A stretch of DNA of 35,860 nucleotides from Rhodospirillales bacterium. Lineage in GTDB: Bacteria > Pseudomonadota > Alphaproteobacteria > Rhodospirillales > Casp-alpha2. Below the pieces are notes generated by a model. It was not told the origin of the DNA. It searched no databases and saw only the letters and a program-made list of their open reading frames with translations. The stretch spans positions 1 to 35,860 of the forward strand of contig JAJFII010000094.1 in assembly GCA_021775095.1 (NCBI GenBank), written 5' to 3'. Shown in pieces: positions 22,769-31,961 of the stretch (positions are counted from its first letter, which is position 1; each line of letters starts with the position of its first letter). A program made the translations under genes and the position numbers.

Positions 22769-24988
22769 ATGAATATGGCAGAACTTCCATCTGGACAACA
22801 AACTCTGACCAAGCAGCAAGCCGTTGACCTGGCCTTACGGTTTCATACATCCGGTGATTTGACCAAAGCTGAGAGCATTTATCGACAGATACTGCAAGCG
22901 GACCCGAATCAGCCCGATGCTTTGCACCTGCTTGGCGTGCTTGCGCGCCATGCAGGAAAAAGCGACGTCGCCGTCAATCTCATTAACAAGTCGATTGCCA
23001 TCAGGCCCGATTACGCTGACGCTTACTCCAACCGTGGCAATGCGCAACAAGACCTTGGACGCCTGGACGAGGCTGTTGCCAGCTATGACAAGGCTATCGG
23101 TCTCAAACCAAACTACGCGGAGGCCTACTCAAACCGCGGCAATGTGCTAAAAGAACTCAAGCAACTGGACGCGGCGATAGCCAGCTATGACAAAGCGATC
23201 CGTATCAAACCGGACTACGCAGATGCGTTTTTAAATCGCGGCATTGTGCTACAGGCCCTCAAGCAGAGGGACGCGGCTGTTGCCAGCTACGATAAGGCGA
23301 TCCGCATCAAGCCGGACTATGCGGAAGCCTACTTGAACCGGGGCATCGTTCAACACGAATTAAAGCAACTGGACGCGGCCGTTGCCAGCTATGATAAAGC
23401 GATCCTCATCAAACCAGACTACGTTGAAGCCCACTGCAACCGGGGCAATGTGCTACATGAATTTCGGCAATTGGACGCGGCTGTTGCCAGCTACGACGAA
23501 GCCATCCGTATCAAACCAGACTGCGCCGATGCCTACTTCAACCGGGGCCATGTGCTACAGGTTCTCAAGCACCTGGACGAGGCGTTGGCCAGCTACAAAA
23601 CGGCGCTGGACCTGGAACCGCACTTTGAATTTGGCTTTGGCAGGTATCTGCACTGCAAGTTACAATTATCTGATTGGGCCGACTTGTCGGGCATTCTTTC
23701 TCGTTTTGAATTAGATATTGTCGACAACAAAAAAATAACAACACCGTTTCCTGGCCTCGCGGTGATCGACAAACCAGCCATCAATCAACTGGTTTCGACG
23801 ATTTATGCGGGCGCAAAATACCCGAGTGGTACGACGCTTGGAGCCATCACAAAACCTGCACCCGGCGGAAAAATTCGCATCGGCTACTACTCCGCTGACT
23901 TCCACAACCACGCAACGGCCTACTTGATGGTGCAATTGCTTGAATCTCACGATCCCAGTAAATTTGAGCTGTACGGCTTCTCGTTTGGTCCGGACACAAA
24001 CGACGAAATGAGAAAGCGCCTGCCCGCCGCATTTAACAGGTTCTGCGATGTGAGCACCAAGAGCAACAGTGAAATCGCGCAACTTTCGAGACGACTCGGG
24101 ATTGAAATTGCCGTTGATCTGAAGGGGTATACACAAAATTCCAGGACCGGTATCTTCGCAGAAGGATGCGCGCCCCTCCAGGTGAACTACCTTGGATACC
24201 CTGGCACAATGGGTGCAGATTACATGGATTACATGATTGCAGACCGGACCGTGATACCTGAAAACAGCCAGAAATACTTCACTGAAAAAATCGCGTACTT
24301 ACCTTTCAGTTACCAGGTCAACGATTCAAAACGCAAGATATCGAACCGGGTTTTCACCAAGCAGGAGCTTTGCCTACCAACAAGCGGTTTCGTTTTTTGC
24401 TGCTTTAACAACAGCTATAAAATTCTTCCGGCGACTTTTAGCGGCTGGATGCGTATCCTCAAAGCGGTTGAGGGCAGTGTGTTATGGTTACTTGAAGACA
24501 ACCCAACTGCTGTTAAGAACTTACGAAAAGAAGCGGAAGCCAGAGGTGTAGACGCCAATCGTCTGGTGTTCGCGAAGCGAATAAAATGTGACGAACACTT
24601 GGCAAGGCATCGAATGGCGGACCTGTTTATCGATACGTTCCCGTGTAACGCGCACACGACAGCCAGTGACGCCCTTTGGGCCGGATTGCCGGTGCTTACC
24701 TGTATGGGGAACTCGTTCGCAAGCCGAGTCGCCGGCAGCTTGCTCAATGCCATGGAGATGCCTGAACTCATTACCCATTCGCAGGAAGCGTATGAAGCAA
24801 AGGCGATCGATTTCGCCACCAACTCAGCCAAGTTAAAAGAAATCCATGAGAAGCTAAAGCGCAATAGGCTGACGACACCACTTTATGATACCGCGACATT
24901 TACCAACCACATTGAAGAGGCTTATCAAAAGATGTATGAGCGCTACCGCGAAGGTCTGCCACCAGGCCAGATTTATGTTTCACCATAA
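22769..24988 (+). CDS. TPR/O-GlcNAc-transferase-like (SPINDLY, GT41) glycosyltransferase
   Basis: This 739-residue protein has eight TPR units in the N-terminal ~286 residues, then a GT41 catalytic region. Hallmarks match eukaryotic O-GlcNAc transferase: IGYYSADFHNHATAYL with His381 in the position of the essential OGT His, NYLGYPGTMGADYMDYMIAD (473-492), FNNSYKILPATFSGW with Lys551 at the UDP-phosphate-binding position, and IDTFPCNAHTTASDALWAGL followed by FASRVAGS. It should transfer a sugar from a nucleotide donor to protein acceptors bound by the TPR superhelix. Bacterial relatives glycosylate proteins such as flagellins or adhesins; the acceptor here is unknown, and no flagellar gene is nearby. 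It stands alone, with a terminator at 25083-25110. An ATG two codons later (22775) is also possible. Confidence 0.93.
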   Translation: MNMAELPSGQQTLTKQQAVDLALRFHTSGDLTKAESIYRQILQADPNQPDALHLLGVLARHAGKSDVAVNLINKSIAIRPDYADAYSNRGNAQQDLGRLDEAVASYDKAIGLKPNYAEAYSNRGNVLKELKQLDAAIASYDKAIRIKPDYADAFLNRGIVLQALKQRDAAVASYDKAIRIKPDYAEAYLNRGIVQHELKQLDAAVASYDKAILIKPDYVEAHCNRGNVLHEFRQLDAAVASYDEAIRIKPDCADAYFNRGHVLQVLKHLDEALASYKTALDLEPHFEFGFGRYLHCKLQLSDWADLSGILSRFELDIVDNKKITTPFPGLAVIDKPAINQLVSTIYAGAKYPSGTTLGAITKPAPGGKIRIGYYSADFHNHATAYLMVQLLESHDPSKFELYGFSFGPDTNDEMRKRLPAAFNRFCDVSTKSNSEIAQLSRRLGIEIAVDLKGYTQNSRTGIFAEGCAPLQVNYLGYPGTMGADYMDYMIADRTVIPENSQKYFTEKIAYLPFSYQVNDSKRKISNRVFTKQELCLPTSGFVFCCFNNSYKILPATFSGWMRILKAVEGSVLWLLEDNPTAVKNLRKEAEARGVDANRLVFAKRIKCDEHLARHRMADLFIDTFPCNAHTTASDALWAGLPVLTCMGNSFASRVAGSLLNAMEMPELITHSQEAYEAKAIDFATNSAKLKEIHEKLKRNRLTTPLYDTATFTNHIEEAYQKMYERYREGLPPGQIYVSP
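23015..23626 (+). repeat. Six tandem 102-bp TPR-coding units
   Basis: Residues 83-286 of the GT41 protein are six consecutive 34-residue TPRs without spacer residues. Several are nearly identical at protein level (KPDYAEAYLNRGIV-, AVASYDKAIRIKPDY- style), and long runs of DNA are repeated as well. Such arrays can gain or lose whole units in frame by recombination, altering acceptor choice. Confidence 0.9.
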
Positions 24989-25082
24989 AAATTGAGAGCG
25001 CAAGCTCACAAACCTTCAGATTTTAGGCTGTGAAACGTGCCAAAATACCAAAGTCGATAAAGCCCACTTCGGTGTCGCTTGG

Positions 25083-25110
25083 ATGAACCCGCAGGGTTCA
25101 TTCTTTTTTG
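25083..25110 (+). terminator. Rho-independent terminator of the GT41 gene
   Basis: ATGAACCC (25083-25090), loop GCA, GGGTTCAT (25094-25101) is a perfect 8-bp stem, followed by TCTTTTTTG. It lies 95 nt past the GT41 stop and 12 bp from the convergent stop of the molybdenum hydroxylase large subunit. It points rightward. Confidence 0.88.
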
Positions 25111-25121
25111 ATAAAGTCATA

Positions 25122-27479
25122 TCATTCTTTTTCGCGAAGCAGGGTGCGCAGGACATTCGGCGAAATGGGATGTTTGTCGATAACAATACCAAAGGGCAAA
25201 AGGGCATCGCTGACCGAGTTGCTAAGTGCGCCAATGGCCCCCATCACACCACCTTCTGCCATTCCCTTTATCCCCGCAGGCGTTCTTTTATTGGCGGTGT
25301 TCATATGGACGATTTCAAGATCTGGAACTTCCGTTGCCGTTGGGATCAGATAATCAGCCAGCGAACCTGTCAGGTTTTGTCCATTTTCGTCGTAGATGAC
25401 CTGTTCGAACAAAGTTCCCGAGAGCCCCATGATGGTCGCGCCGTGTTGCTGGCCCTCGACGATTAACGGATTGATAACTGTGCCGCAGTTCTCAACGATC
25501 AGGTAGCGCTCAATGCAAACCGCGCCGGTTTTTACATCCACCACGACCTGACAAAAATGCGTCGAATTGGAGTAGGTCATCGACGGCGGGTCATAGGTTT
25601 TATGAATTTGAATTCCGGGCTCCATACCCTGAGGTAAATTTGTCGGGTCCAGATAGGCAATGCGGGCGACATCAGCCAAGGTTAATTTTGTATCTGACCA
25701 GTCCTCATCAAGACGACGCCAAACCTTGCCGCCTTTCATGCTCAGTTGTTCATCGGTGTTGAGGCCTAACATTTTTGCAGCGATGGCGAGAACCTTTTTT
25801 TGCGCATCTTGACCAGCCAAATAGGCGGTGCCGCCGCCGGCCGTTCCTCCCCTCGCTCCACGGGACCCCATACCATAAGGTGCGACATCCGTATTGCCGA
25901 GCTGAACGCTGACATCTTCGGCATTAACGCCCAGGCCTTCGGCCACGGTTTGAGCAAAGGCGGTTTCGTATCCTTGGCCGGTGGCTGATATTCCGACTGA
26001 AGCAATGATCGCCCCAGATGGCTCAACCCTGACCCAAGCCGCTTCGTGTCCAGAGCCTGGAATACCTGCCGATTTATAAAATTTCGAACCATAAGTCGTC
26101 GACTCAACGACATTGCATATACCAATCCCCCGGTAAATACCTTGTTCTTGATCGGCTTTTTGCTGCTTGCGTAATTTTTCATAACCGATAAGCGCAAGGC
26201 CCTTTTCCATGGTTTCAAACGGATTAATGTCCTCAAGGGTTTCCCCGGTCGCCATCTGATAAGGGAATTCATCTTCTCGGATCATGTTAATCCGTCGAAC
26301 CTCTACCGGGTCCATACCGAGCTCTCTAGCGATGTTGTCAATCGTGCCATCCATGATCCAGCTGGTAATCGCCATTGGTGCCCGCATCGGGCCATTTCCG
26401 CACTTGTTTGTCAGCACAACTTTGACGTCATAGGCGTAATGTTGCAGCTTGTAAGGACCGCTCAAAATCATGGCAATTACCCGTGCCAGATAATTTGCCG
26501 GATAAAAACAATACCCGCCAAAGTCCTCTACAATTTCCAAAGACATTGCCTTCAGCCTGCCGTCCGCCTCTACCACTGTGCGGGTACGGACCCAATCCTC
26601 ACGGGCATGAGATGCCGCCATCAGGTTTTCCATACGGTCCTCGCGCCAGCGCACGGGTTGATTCAAATAGCGGGCAAGAGCGGCGACAGTCAGTTCTTCA
26701 CGGTAGAGGGCAATTTTCTGGCCAAAGCCGCCGCCAACATCCGGACTTATGACGGTGAGCTGACTTTCACTAATCCGCAAACGCGCAGCGAGGGCGGAGC
26801 GATAGGGATGGGTCGCCTGATTGCCAACATGGACAGTTAAGTGCTCACAACCGGCATCCCATTGGGCAATGATGCCACGGGTTTCAATCGGCAGGTGTGT
26901 TTGCCGATGTTCGGAAAAAGTCGATTCAATTACCTTGTCCCCATTGCTCATGATCCTGTGCACATCCGGGGTGGCGAAGGATTGCTGCGAGATTAGATTG
27001 GTGCCAAGCGTTTCATCAATCAGGAAAGAATCATCTTCCAACGCCTTGAACATGTCGGTAATCGGCGGCAGTGGTTCATAATCAATGTCGACCAGTTCCA
27101 TGGCATCTTCAGCGAGATAACGATCCTCGGCGACAATACAGGCAACGAGGTCGCCATGAAAAAGCACCTTGTCGATAGGCAGCGTGGTCATTTCCAACGG
27201 TTTAACACCTTCAATGGGTGGTGCCATGCGAAGCTTTGTCGTCCACTGGGAAAGATCATTACCAGTAAAAACGCCAACAACACCCGGCAGGTCCTCAGCG
27301 TCAGCACCATCGATGGAAAGAATTCTGGCATGTGCGTAGGGGCTGCGTACGAAACATGCATGAAGAGCGCCGGAAATGTCGATGTCATCAATATAGCGCC
27401 CTCGACCGGTCAACAAACGATAATCTTCAGAGCGCGGCTGGCGTTTGCCGATAGAACTAAAGGCGGTTTTATTCAGCAT
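25122..27479 (-). CDS. Molybdenum hydroxylase large subunit (CoxL/xanthine dehydrogenase family)
   Basis: This 785-residue subunit carries the molybdenum-cytosine or molybdopterin cofactor in a three-subunit hydroxylase. VGGGFGQKIALYREE (248-262) is the conserved cofactor region, and AEGGVMGAIGA near the C-terminus places the catalytic Glu at about residue 742. The active-site loop that reads AYXCSFR in true CO dehydrogenase, or AYRGAGR in form II, is here GPMRAPMA (363-370). CO oxidation is therefore very unlikely, and the substrate is probably an aldehyde or N-heterocycle. It is the last gene of a seven-gene operon, overlapping the Fe-S subunit gene by 1 nt, and the operon also carries an importer. 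No cofactor-insertion (XdhC/CoxF-type) gene is present here. Confidence 0.9.
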   Translation of the reverse strand: MLNKTAFSSIGKRQPRSEDYRLLTGRGRYIDDIDISGALHACFVRSPYAHARILSIDGADAEDLPGVVGVFTGNDLSQWTTKLRMAPPIEGVKPLEMTTLPIDKVLFHGDLVACIVAEDRYLAEDAMELVDIDYEPLPPITDMFKALEDDSFLIDETLGTNLISQQSFATPDVHRIMSNGDKVIESTFSEHRQTHLPIETRGIIAQWDAGCEHLTVHVGNQATHPYRSALAARLRISESQLTVISPDVGGGFGQKIALYREELTVAALARYLNQPVRWREDRMENLMAASHAREDWVRTRTVVEADGRLKAMSLEIVEDFGGYCFYPANYLARVIAMILSGPYKLQHYAYDVKVVLTNKCGNGPMRAPMAITSWIMDGTIDNIARELGMDPVEVRRINMIREDEFPYQMATGETLEDINPFETMEKGLALIGYEKLRKQQKADQEQGIYRGIGICNVVESTTYGSKFYKSAGIPGSGHEAAWVRVEPSGAIIASVGISATGQGYETAFAQTVAEGLGVNAEDVSVQLGNTDVAPYGMGSRGARGGTAGGGTAYLAGQDAQKKVLAIAAKMLGLNTDEQLSMKGGKVWRRLDEDWSDTKLTLADVARIAYLDPTNLPQGMEPGIQIHKTYDPPSMTYSNSTHFCQVVVDVKTGAVCIERYLIVENCGTVINPLIVEGQQHGATIMGLSGTLFEQVIYDENGQNLTGSLADYLIPTATEVPDLEIVHMNTANKRTPAGIKGMAEGGVMGAIGALSNSVSDALLPFGIVIDKHPISPNVLRTLLREKE

Positions 27480-27970
27480 TATGCGCCCCCGACATCAACA
27501 CGTATCATTGCGGCGGCTTTTTTAATTGCCCGGATAATGTTCTGATAACCGGTGCAGCGACACAAGTTTCCAGAGAGTACATCGCGGATTTCGTCCTCCG
27601 TGGGGTCGGGATTGTTTTTCAGGTACGCTTCAAAGGTGACGATGATGCCGGGTGTGCAAAACCCGCATTGCAGGCCGTGTTCCTCGTGCATTGCCTGTTG
27701 CAAAGCTGTATAGCCACCGTCCTCGCCGACCACCCCTTCGATGGTGGAAAGGGTCTTGCCCTGTGCCTGAATAGCAAATGTCAGGCACGAGCGTTGCGGC
27801 CTGCCATCGATTAATATCGTACACGCACCACAGACCCCATGTTCGCAACCGACATGGGTACCGGTTAGTCGCGCGTCCTCGCGGATGACATCCGACAGCA
27901 GTTTGCGAGGCTCAATCAGGACGTCGATGTCGCAACCATTGATATGTAGAGTGATCGGACGCTTTTCCAT
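27479..27970 (-). CDS. Molybdenum hydroxylase small subunit, two [2Fe-2S] clusters
   Basis: This 163-residue protein from the ATG at 27970 carries both clusters that relay electrons from the molybdenum site to FAD. Plant-ferredoxin-type cysteines are in [10 protein letters not shown] (42, 47, 50) and Cys62. The C-terminal four-helix cluster uses QCGFCTPG (102, 105) and LCRCTGYQ (137, 139). A longer reading from TTG at 27994 would overlap the FAD-subunit gene; the ATG just after that gene's stop is preferred. It precedes the large subunit in the order M-S-L, as in cox operons. Confidence 0.94.
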   Translation of the reverse strand: MEKRPITLHINGCDIDVLIEPRKLLSDVIREDARLTGTHVGCEHGVCGACTILIDGRPQRSCLTFAIQAQGKTLSTIEGVVGEDGGYTALQQAMHEEHGLQCGFCTPGIIVTFEAYLKNNPDPTEDEIRDVLSGNLCRCTGYQNIIRAIKKAAAMIRVDVGGA

Positions 27971-27975
27971 GACGA

Positions 27976-28851
27976 TCAGGTTCCCGCCCGACAACGACCC
28001 AACGCCTCGGTTAAGACTTCAGACGTTAAATGAGCGGCCATTTCACGCCGGTATTGAGCACTTGCATGCATGTCGCTTTCCGGTGATCCCGCATCAAAGG
28101 CAATTCCAGCCATTTCATGGATCCAGGCCTTGTCCGGGATTTTGCCGCGCGCCGCCTGCTCCACGTCAATCAGACGAAACGGCGTTACATCCATGCTGCC
28201 GAGACAGAGACGCAGGCGTTCGATGTGACCCTGTCGATCAAGTTTGAGTGTTACGGCAACGGATACAAGGGCAAAATCTCCTGTGCGCCGGCAAATCTGA
28301 TTCACGGCCCATCCCTCACCGCGGGCAAGCGGTGGAAACGCCACAGTCGTGAGGATTTCATCCGCTCCGAGATCAACGGTATAGACGGATTGAATGAATT
28401 CTTTGGCTGGTGTGTGTCGCTCCCCGCCAGAGGATTGGATCGACAAGTGAGCATCCAGTAAAATTGCTATTAACGGCCACTCAGCAGCGGGGTCTGCATT
28501 ACATAAAGATCCGCCAATGGTGCCGCGATTGCGGATGGCAAGATGTCCAATACGTTTCGCAGCGGCAGGCAGCAAAGGAAATTTATCCATCAACAAGGGT
28601 GAGGTTTCAACATCCGCATGGCGGGTCAAGCAGCCCAAGGTGAAGAGTCCGTTTTCCTGGTGAATTCCGGCAAGCTCGGATATACCATTGATGTCAATCA
28701 GATGGTCCGGTTGGGCAAGCCTGAGATTCATGACGGGAATCAGACTTTGCCCGCCCGCTATGATTTTTGCATCATCGCCTAATTCCGCCAATAGCTGATT
28801 GGCAGCATGCAAATTTTCCGGTGCATGGTAAGTGAACTTACCGGGTTTCAT
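27976..28851 (-). CDS. Molybdenum hydroxylase FAD-binding medium subunit
   Basis: This 291-residue CoxM-type protein takes electrons from the Fe-S subunit. FAD-binding motifs are IIAGGQSLIPVMNLRL (35-50) and GTIGGSLCNADPAAEWP (about 109-125), with the C-terminal CO-dehydrogenase flavoprotein domain after residue 180. It begins 12 nt after the ABC ATPase stop, so the importer and the enzyme are read from one message. Confidence 0.94.
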   Translation of the reverse strand: MKPGKFTYHAPENLHAANQLLAELGDDAKIIAGGQSLIPVMNLRLAQPDHLIDINGISELAGIHQENGLFTLGCLTRHADVETSPLLMDKFPLLPAAAKRIGHLAIRNRGTIGGSLCNADPAAEWPLIAILLDAHLSIQSSGGERHTPAKEFIQSVYTVDLGADEILTTVAFPPLARGEGWAVNQICRRTGDFALVSVAVTLKLDRQGHIERLRLCLGSMDVTPFRLIDVEQAARGKIPDKAWIHEMAGIAFDAGSPESDMHASAQYRREMAAHLTSEVLTEALGRCRAGT

Positions 28852-28863
28852 AGGCCTACTCCA

Positions 28864-29961
28864 TCAGCCCCACAGCAATGAGCGTTCTGTTTCCTGATCA
28901 AACACATGCAGTCGGTTGCGGTTGATGTCCAGCGAGATGTTGTCGCCGCCCTTGTGTTTGTGTTCTTTACCCAGACGGAAAAATGCCTCCGTGCCTTCTA
29001 TTGTCATGCTGACATACTGTTCCGAACCCATGGGCAGAACCGTATTGACGGTTCCGCTGACGGATAATCCGGGAACGGCGGCGCCTTGCTCGTTTACGTC
29101 TTCCGGGCGAATTCCCAGCGTTACCGACTTGCCAATATGTGGTTGCAGTTTTGTAGATATTTCTTCCTGAAATTCCATTTTGAAGCGCCCTTTCTGGAAA
29201 ATGACACCGGCGTTATCGGATACCAGTTCACCGACAAGAAGGTTGATGGGTGGATTACCAAGGAACGAGCCAACAAACAGGTTTTCAGGCCTTTCATAAA
29301 TTTCATCTGGCGATCCGATCTGTTGAACGACACCGTCTTTCATGACCACAATCCTGTCGGCCAGCGTCAAAGCCTCGGCCTGATCGTGTGTCACATATAC
29401 AAAGGTGGTTTGCATGCTGTGGTGTAGTTGCTTGATTTCGGCACGCATGGAAATACGCAAGGCCGCATCCAAATTGGAAAGCGGCTCATCCATTAGAAAC
29501 ACCGAGGGTTGACGCACCATGGCCCGCCCCAGGGCCACGCGCTGGCGTTGCCCGCCGGAAAGCTGGCTCGGCAGACGATCCAGCAGGTGCTCAATGTGCA
29601 GACGCTCTGCAGCATCACGAACGCGGCGATCAATCTCCGCAGTATCGTACTTGCGCATTTTCAAACCGAAGCCAATGTTCTCAAATACGTTTTTATGTGG
29701 ATACAACGCATAACTCTGAAATACCATCGCGACATCACGGATGTGGGGCGGCATGAAATTAACGATCTGTTGGTCAAAATAAATATCGCCTTTAGATAGC
29801 TCTTCCAGTCCGGCGATCATATTGAGCGTCGTCGTTTTGCCGCAACCAGACGGTCCCAGTAACACGAGAAATTCCTTGTCTTTTATCTCGAGGTTGAGAT
29901 TGTCCACGGCCTTCACCGAGGCGTAGTATTTGGTCACGTTATCAAACAAGATCCTGGCCAT
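28864..29961 (-). CDS. CUT1-type ABC transporter ATP-binding protein (MalK/UgpC-like)
   Basis: This 365-residue ATPase powers the importer encoded by the next three upstream genes. It has Walker A GPSGCGKTT (36-44), signature LSGGQRQR (134-141), Walker B VFLMDEP (154-160), the switch His in VYVTHDQAEA, and a C-terminal OB-fold regulatory region (about 240-365) typical of carbohydrate-class ATPases. It lies 9 nt from the permease gene and 12 nt from the FAD-subunit gene. Confidence 0.95.
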   Translation of the reverse strand: MARILFDNVTKYYASVKAVDNLNLEIKDKEFLVLLGPSGCGKTTTLNMIAGLEELSKGDIYFDQQIVNFMPPHIRDVAMVFQSYALYPHKNVFENIGFGLKMRKYDTAEIDRRVRDAAERLHIEHLLDRLPSQLSGGQRQRVALGRAMVRQPSVFLMDEPLSNLDAALRISMRAEIKQLHHSMQTTFVYVTHDQAEALTLADRIVVMKDGVVQQIGSPDEIYERPENLFVGSFLGNPPINLLVGELVSDNAGVIFQKGRFKMEFQEEISTKLQPHIGKSVTLGIRPEDVNEQGAAVPGLSVSGTVNTVLPMGSEQYVSMTIEGTEAFFRLGKEHKHKGGDNISLDINRNRLHVFDQETERSLLWG

Positions 29962-29970
29962 TGGAAAATC

Positions 29971-30933
29971 TTATCCTTTTACTGCGCCAGCGGTCAGGCC
30001 GGAAACGATGTAGCGCTCAAAAAATAGCGCCAGGATGACGGGGGGTATGATCGCCACGACGCCGGCGGCGTTGATGAAGGAGAAACTGATTGTAAAGTCA
30101 GATGTAAACGATGCGACGATAATGGGCAGGGTTTGTGAGGCGATGGTCTGAGTAAACATCAAAGCCAATAAAAATTCGTTCCAACTTGTCAAAAACGCAA
30201 ACAGCATAACCGCAACCAGCGAAGGCCGTGCCAGCGGCAGAAATACCTGGATCAGGGTTTGCAATCTTGAACAGCCATCAACACGAGCCGCCTTGTCAAG
30301 TTCGTCGGGCAGAGATTCAAAATAACTGACCAGTATGAATACCGTAAACGGCACGGTGATCGCCAAATAGGTAATGATCAAGGACATTACATGATCCAGG
30401 AGTCCCAGATTTTTTATGACCAGGAAGAACGGGACCACCAACGCGATATCCGGTATAACCCGGGTTGTCAGGATGGTATATACGGACGCCTGCCGTCCCC
30501 AGAATCGTATCTTCGCCATGGCATAGGCGGCGGGTACGCCGACCACAAGATTAAGAATAACGACGGCAACGGAAATGATAAAACTGTTCCACATGGAAGG
30601 TAATAAATCCTTGGCCGTTGATGGAATATAACCACCCGCTGCCGGGTCGACCTTGCGCCGGGTTTCGTAAGTTACTTCCTCAAATTCCTGAAAAAAGATC
30701 GCGTTAAAATTTTCCATCGTCGGTTCATGGGGCAGCCAATGTGGTGGCACCGAAACAATCTCGGCTTCCGATTGGAAAGAAGAAGACAAAAGCCAGCCAA
30801 CCGGCGCAAGCACGTAAATCAGCAGGAATATCGAAGCGATGAAGATGACTGCACTGCGGGTGCGTTCCGATCGCTTTGATTTGTATTTCCATTTTTCTGA
30901 AGGTACGGAAAACTTTGTGGATTGCAAGGTCAT
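29971..30933 (-). CDS. CUT1-type ABC transporter permease (MalG-like)
   Basis: This 320-residue inner-membrane permease has six predicted helices. The coupling EAA loop reads DELDKAARVDGCSRLQTLI (about 224-242), followed by FLPLARPS. The start chosen is ATG at 30933, preceded by GGAGA. A longer open frame back to 31050 overlaps the upstream permease gene and reads through non-membrane sequence, so it was rejected. Only 1 nt separates it from the preceding permease gene. Confidence 0.93.
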   Translation of the reverse strand: MTLQSTKFSVPSEKWKYKSKRSERTRSAVIFIASIFLLIYVLAPVGWLLSSSFQSEAEIVSVPPHWLPHEPTMENFNAIFFQEFEEVTYETRRKVDPAAGGYIPSTAKDLLPSMWNSFIISVAVVILNLVVGVPAAYAMAKIRFWGRQASVYTILTTRVIPDIALVVPFFLVIKNLGLLDHVMSLIITYLAITVPFTVFILVSYFESLPDELDKAARVDGCSRLQTLIQVFLPLARPSLVAVMLFAFLTSWNEFLLALMFTQTIASQTLPIIVASFTSDFTISFSFINAAGVVAIIPPVILALFFERYIVSGLTAGAVKG

Positions 30934-30934
30934 G

Positions 30935-31849
30935 TTAGATTCTCCGTCCCAGCATCTTGATAATGGCATAAGCCAGCGCAAAGGTAACAAGCGCCAGGAT
31001 GTACGACATGGCGCTACCCGTTCCGAATGAGAGGTTACGGAATGTCTCAACGTAAATCTGCCATGACAGGACGTGAGAAGCGTCTGCAGGACCCCCCTCG
31101 GTCAACAGGAAGAACAAATCGAAATGGCGTATGGCCATCATCGTTTCGTAAATCATTACCAGCATAAAGCCAGGCTTTAGCGAAGGCAGGGTAATGTGCA
31201 CGAAGCGTTGCAACAGGTTGGCACCGTCGACCCGTGCGGCCTGATAAAGATCAACCGGGATCGATTTCATGGTTACCAAAATCAAAATCGCCGCCAGCGG
31301 CACTTCCTTCCAGACAAATGCGTTGGCAATCAGCGGGATGGTTTTGTCGGGGTCTCCCAACCAGACGACGTACTTGTCAATGAGTCCCAACTGCAACAGG
31401 AGGCCGTTAAGCGCGCCATACCCGGAGTCATAGATCCATTTCCAAAGCAAGCCATTGGCGACCGTCGGGATGGCCCACGGAATCAGTATCATGGCGCTGA
31501 TGAAACGTCGTCCATGGAACGATTCATTCAACAACAGGGCAATAAACAAAGCCAGGATCAGAATTGCGACAACGGACATCACTGTAAATGAAACCGTGCG
31601 CATCACCGATTCCCAGAACAACTCGTCACTCAGGACCTTAACGTAGTTATCGAACCAGACAAATGGTACCCGATGTGGGCGCGTCAGTTTGAGATTAAAA
31701 AAACTGGTGTAGAGGGAATAAAGAATGGGAAAGACGGCGACAACTGCCAATACAGACATAACAGGAAACAGGAACAGCCCAGCACTGCGCGCTTCATAAT
31801 TGAAGCGACGGGCAAGCGTGTATTTTAAACCTGTATAGAATCCAGACAT
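30935..31849 (-). CDS. CUT1-type ABC transporter permease (MalF-like)
   Basis: This 304-residue permease forms the channel with the next gene's product. Six hydrophobic helices are visible. The EAA loop reads VDLYQAARVDGANLLQRFV, followed by HITLPSLKPG. The start at 31849 (MSGFYTGLKY) has AAGG upstream. An upstream in-frame extension to 31948 is possible, but it would begin with an atypical hydrophobic stretch just beyond the binding-protein gene stop. Confidence 0.92.
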   Translation of the reverse strand: MSGFYTGLKYTLARRFNYEARSAGLFLFPVMSVLAVVAVFPILYSLYTSFFNLKLTRPHRVPFVWFDNYVKVLSDELFWESVMRTVSFTVMSVVAILILALFIALLLNESFHGRRFISAMILIPWAIPTVANGLLWKWIYDSGYGALNGLLLQLGLIDKYVVWLGDPDKTIPLIANAFVWKEVPLAAILILVTMKSIPVDLYQAARVDGANLLQRFVHITLPSLKPGFMLVMIYETMMAIRHFDLFFLLTEGGPADASHVLSWQIYVETFRNLSFGTGSAMSYILALVTFALAYAIIKMLGRRI

Positions 31850-31961
31850 CTCAGCCTTAGCCAATACCGCTCGTAAATCGCGGTCTAACCGCGCAGATAA
31901 AGGAAACAAAAAAGAACAGGCCGCCCCCAATACCAGGGGAGCGGCCAATGTTATTGGTAGG

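Noticed and set aside
27971-27994. TTG start for the Fe-S subunit
   Set aside because: It would overlap the FAD-subunit gene. The ATG at 27970, just after that gene's stop, gives the normal family N-terminus.
25122-28851. Aerobic CO dehydrogenase (coxMSL)
   Set aside because: Gene order fits, but the large subunit lacks AYXCSFR and the AYRGAGR form II loop, and no coxD/E/F/I-type maturation genes follow.
30935-31050. N-terminal extension of the second permease back to 31050
   Set aside because: It overlaps the upstream permease gene, begins with non-membrane Arg/Cys-rich sequence, and the ATG at 30933 has its own ribosome site.
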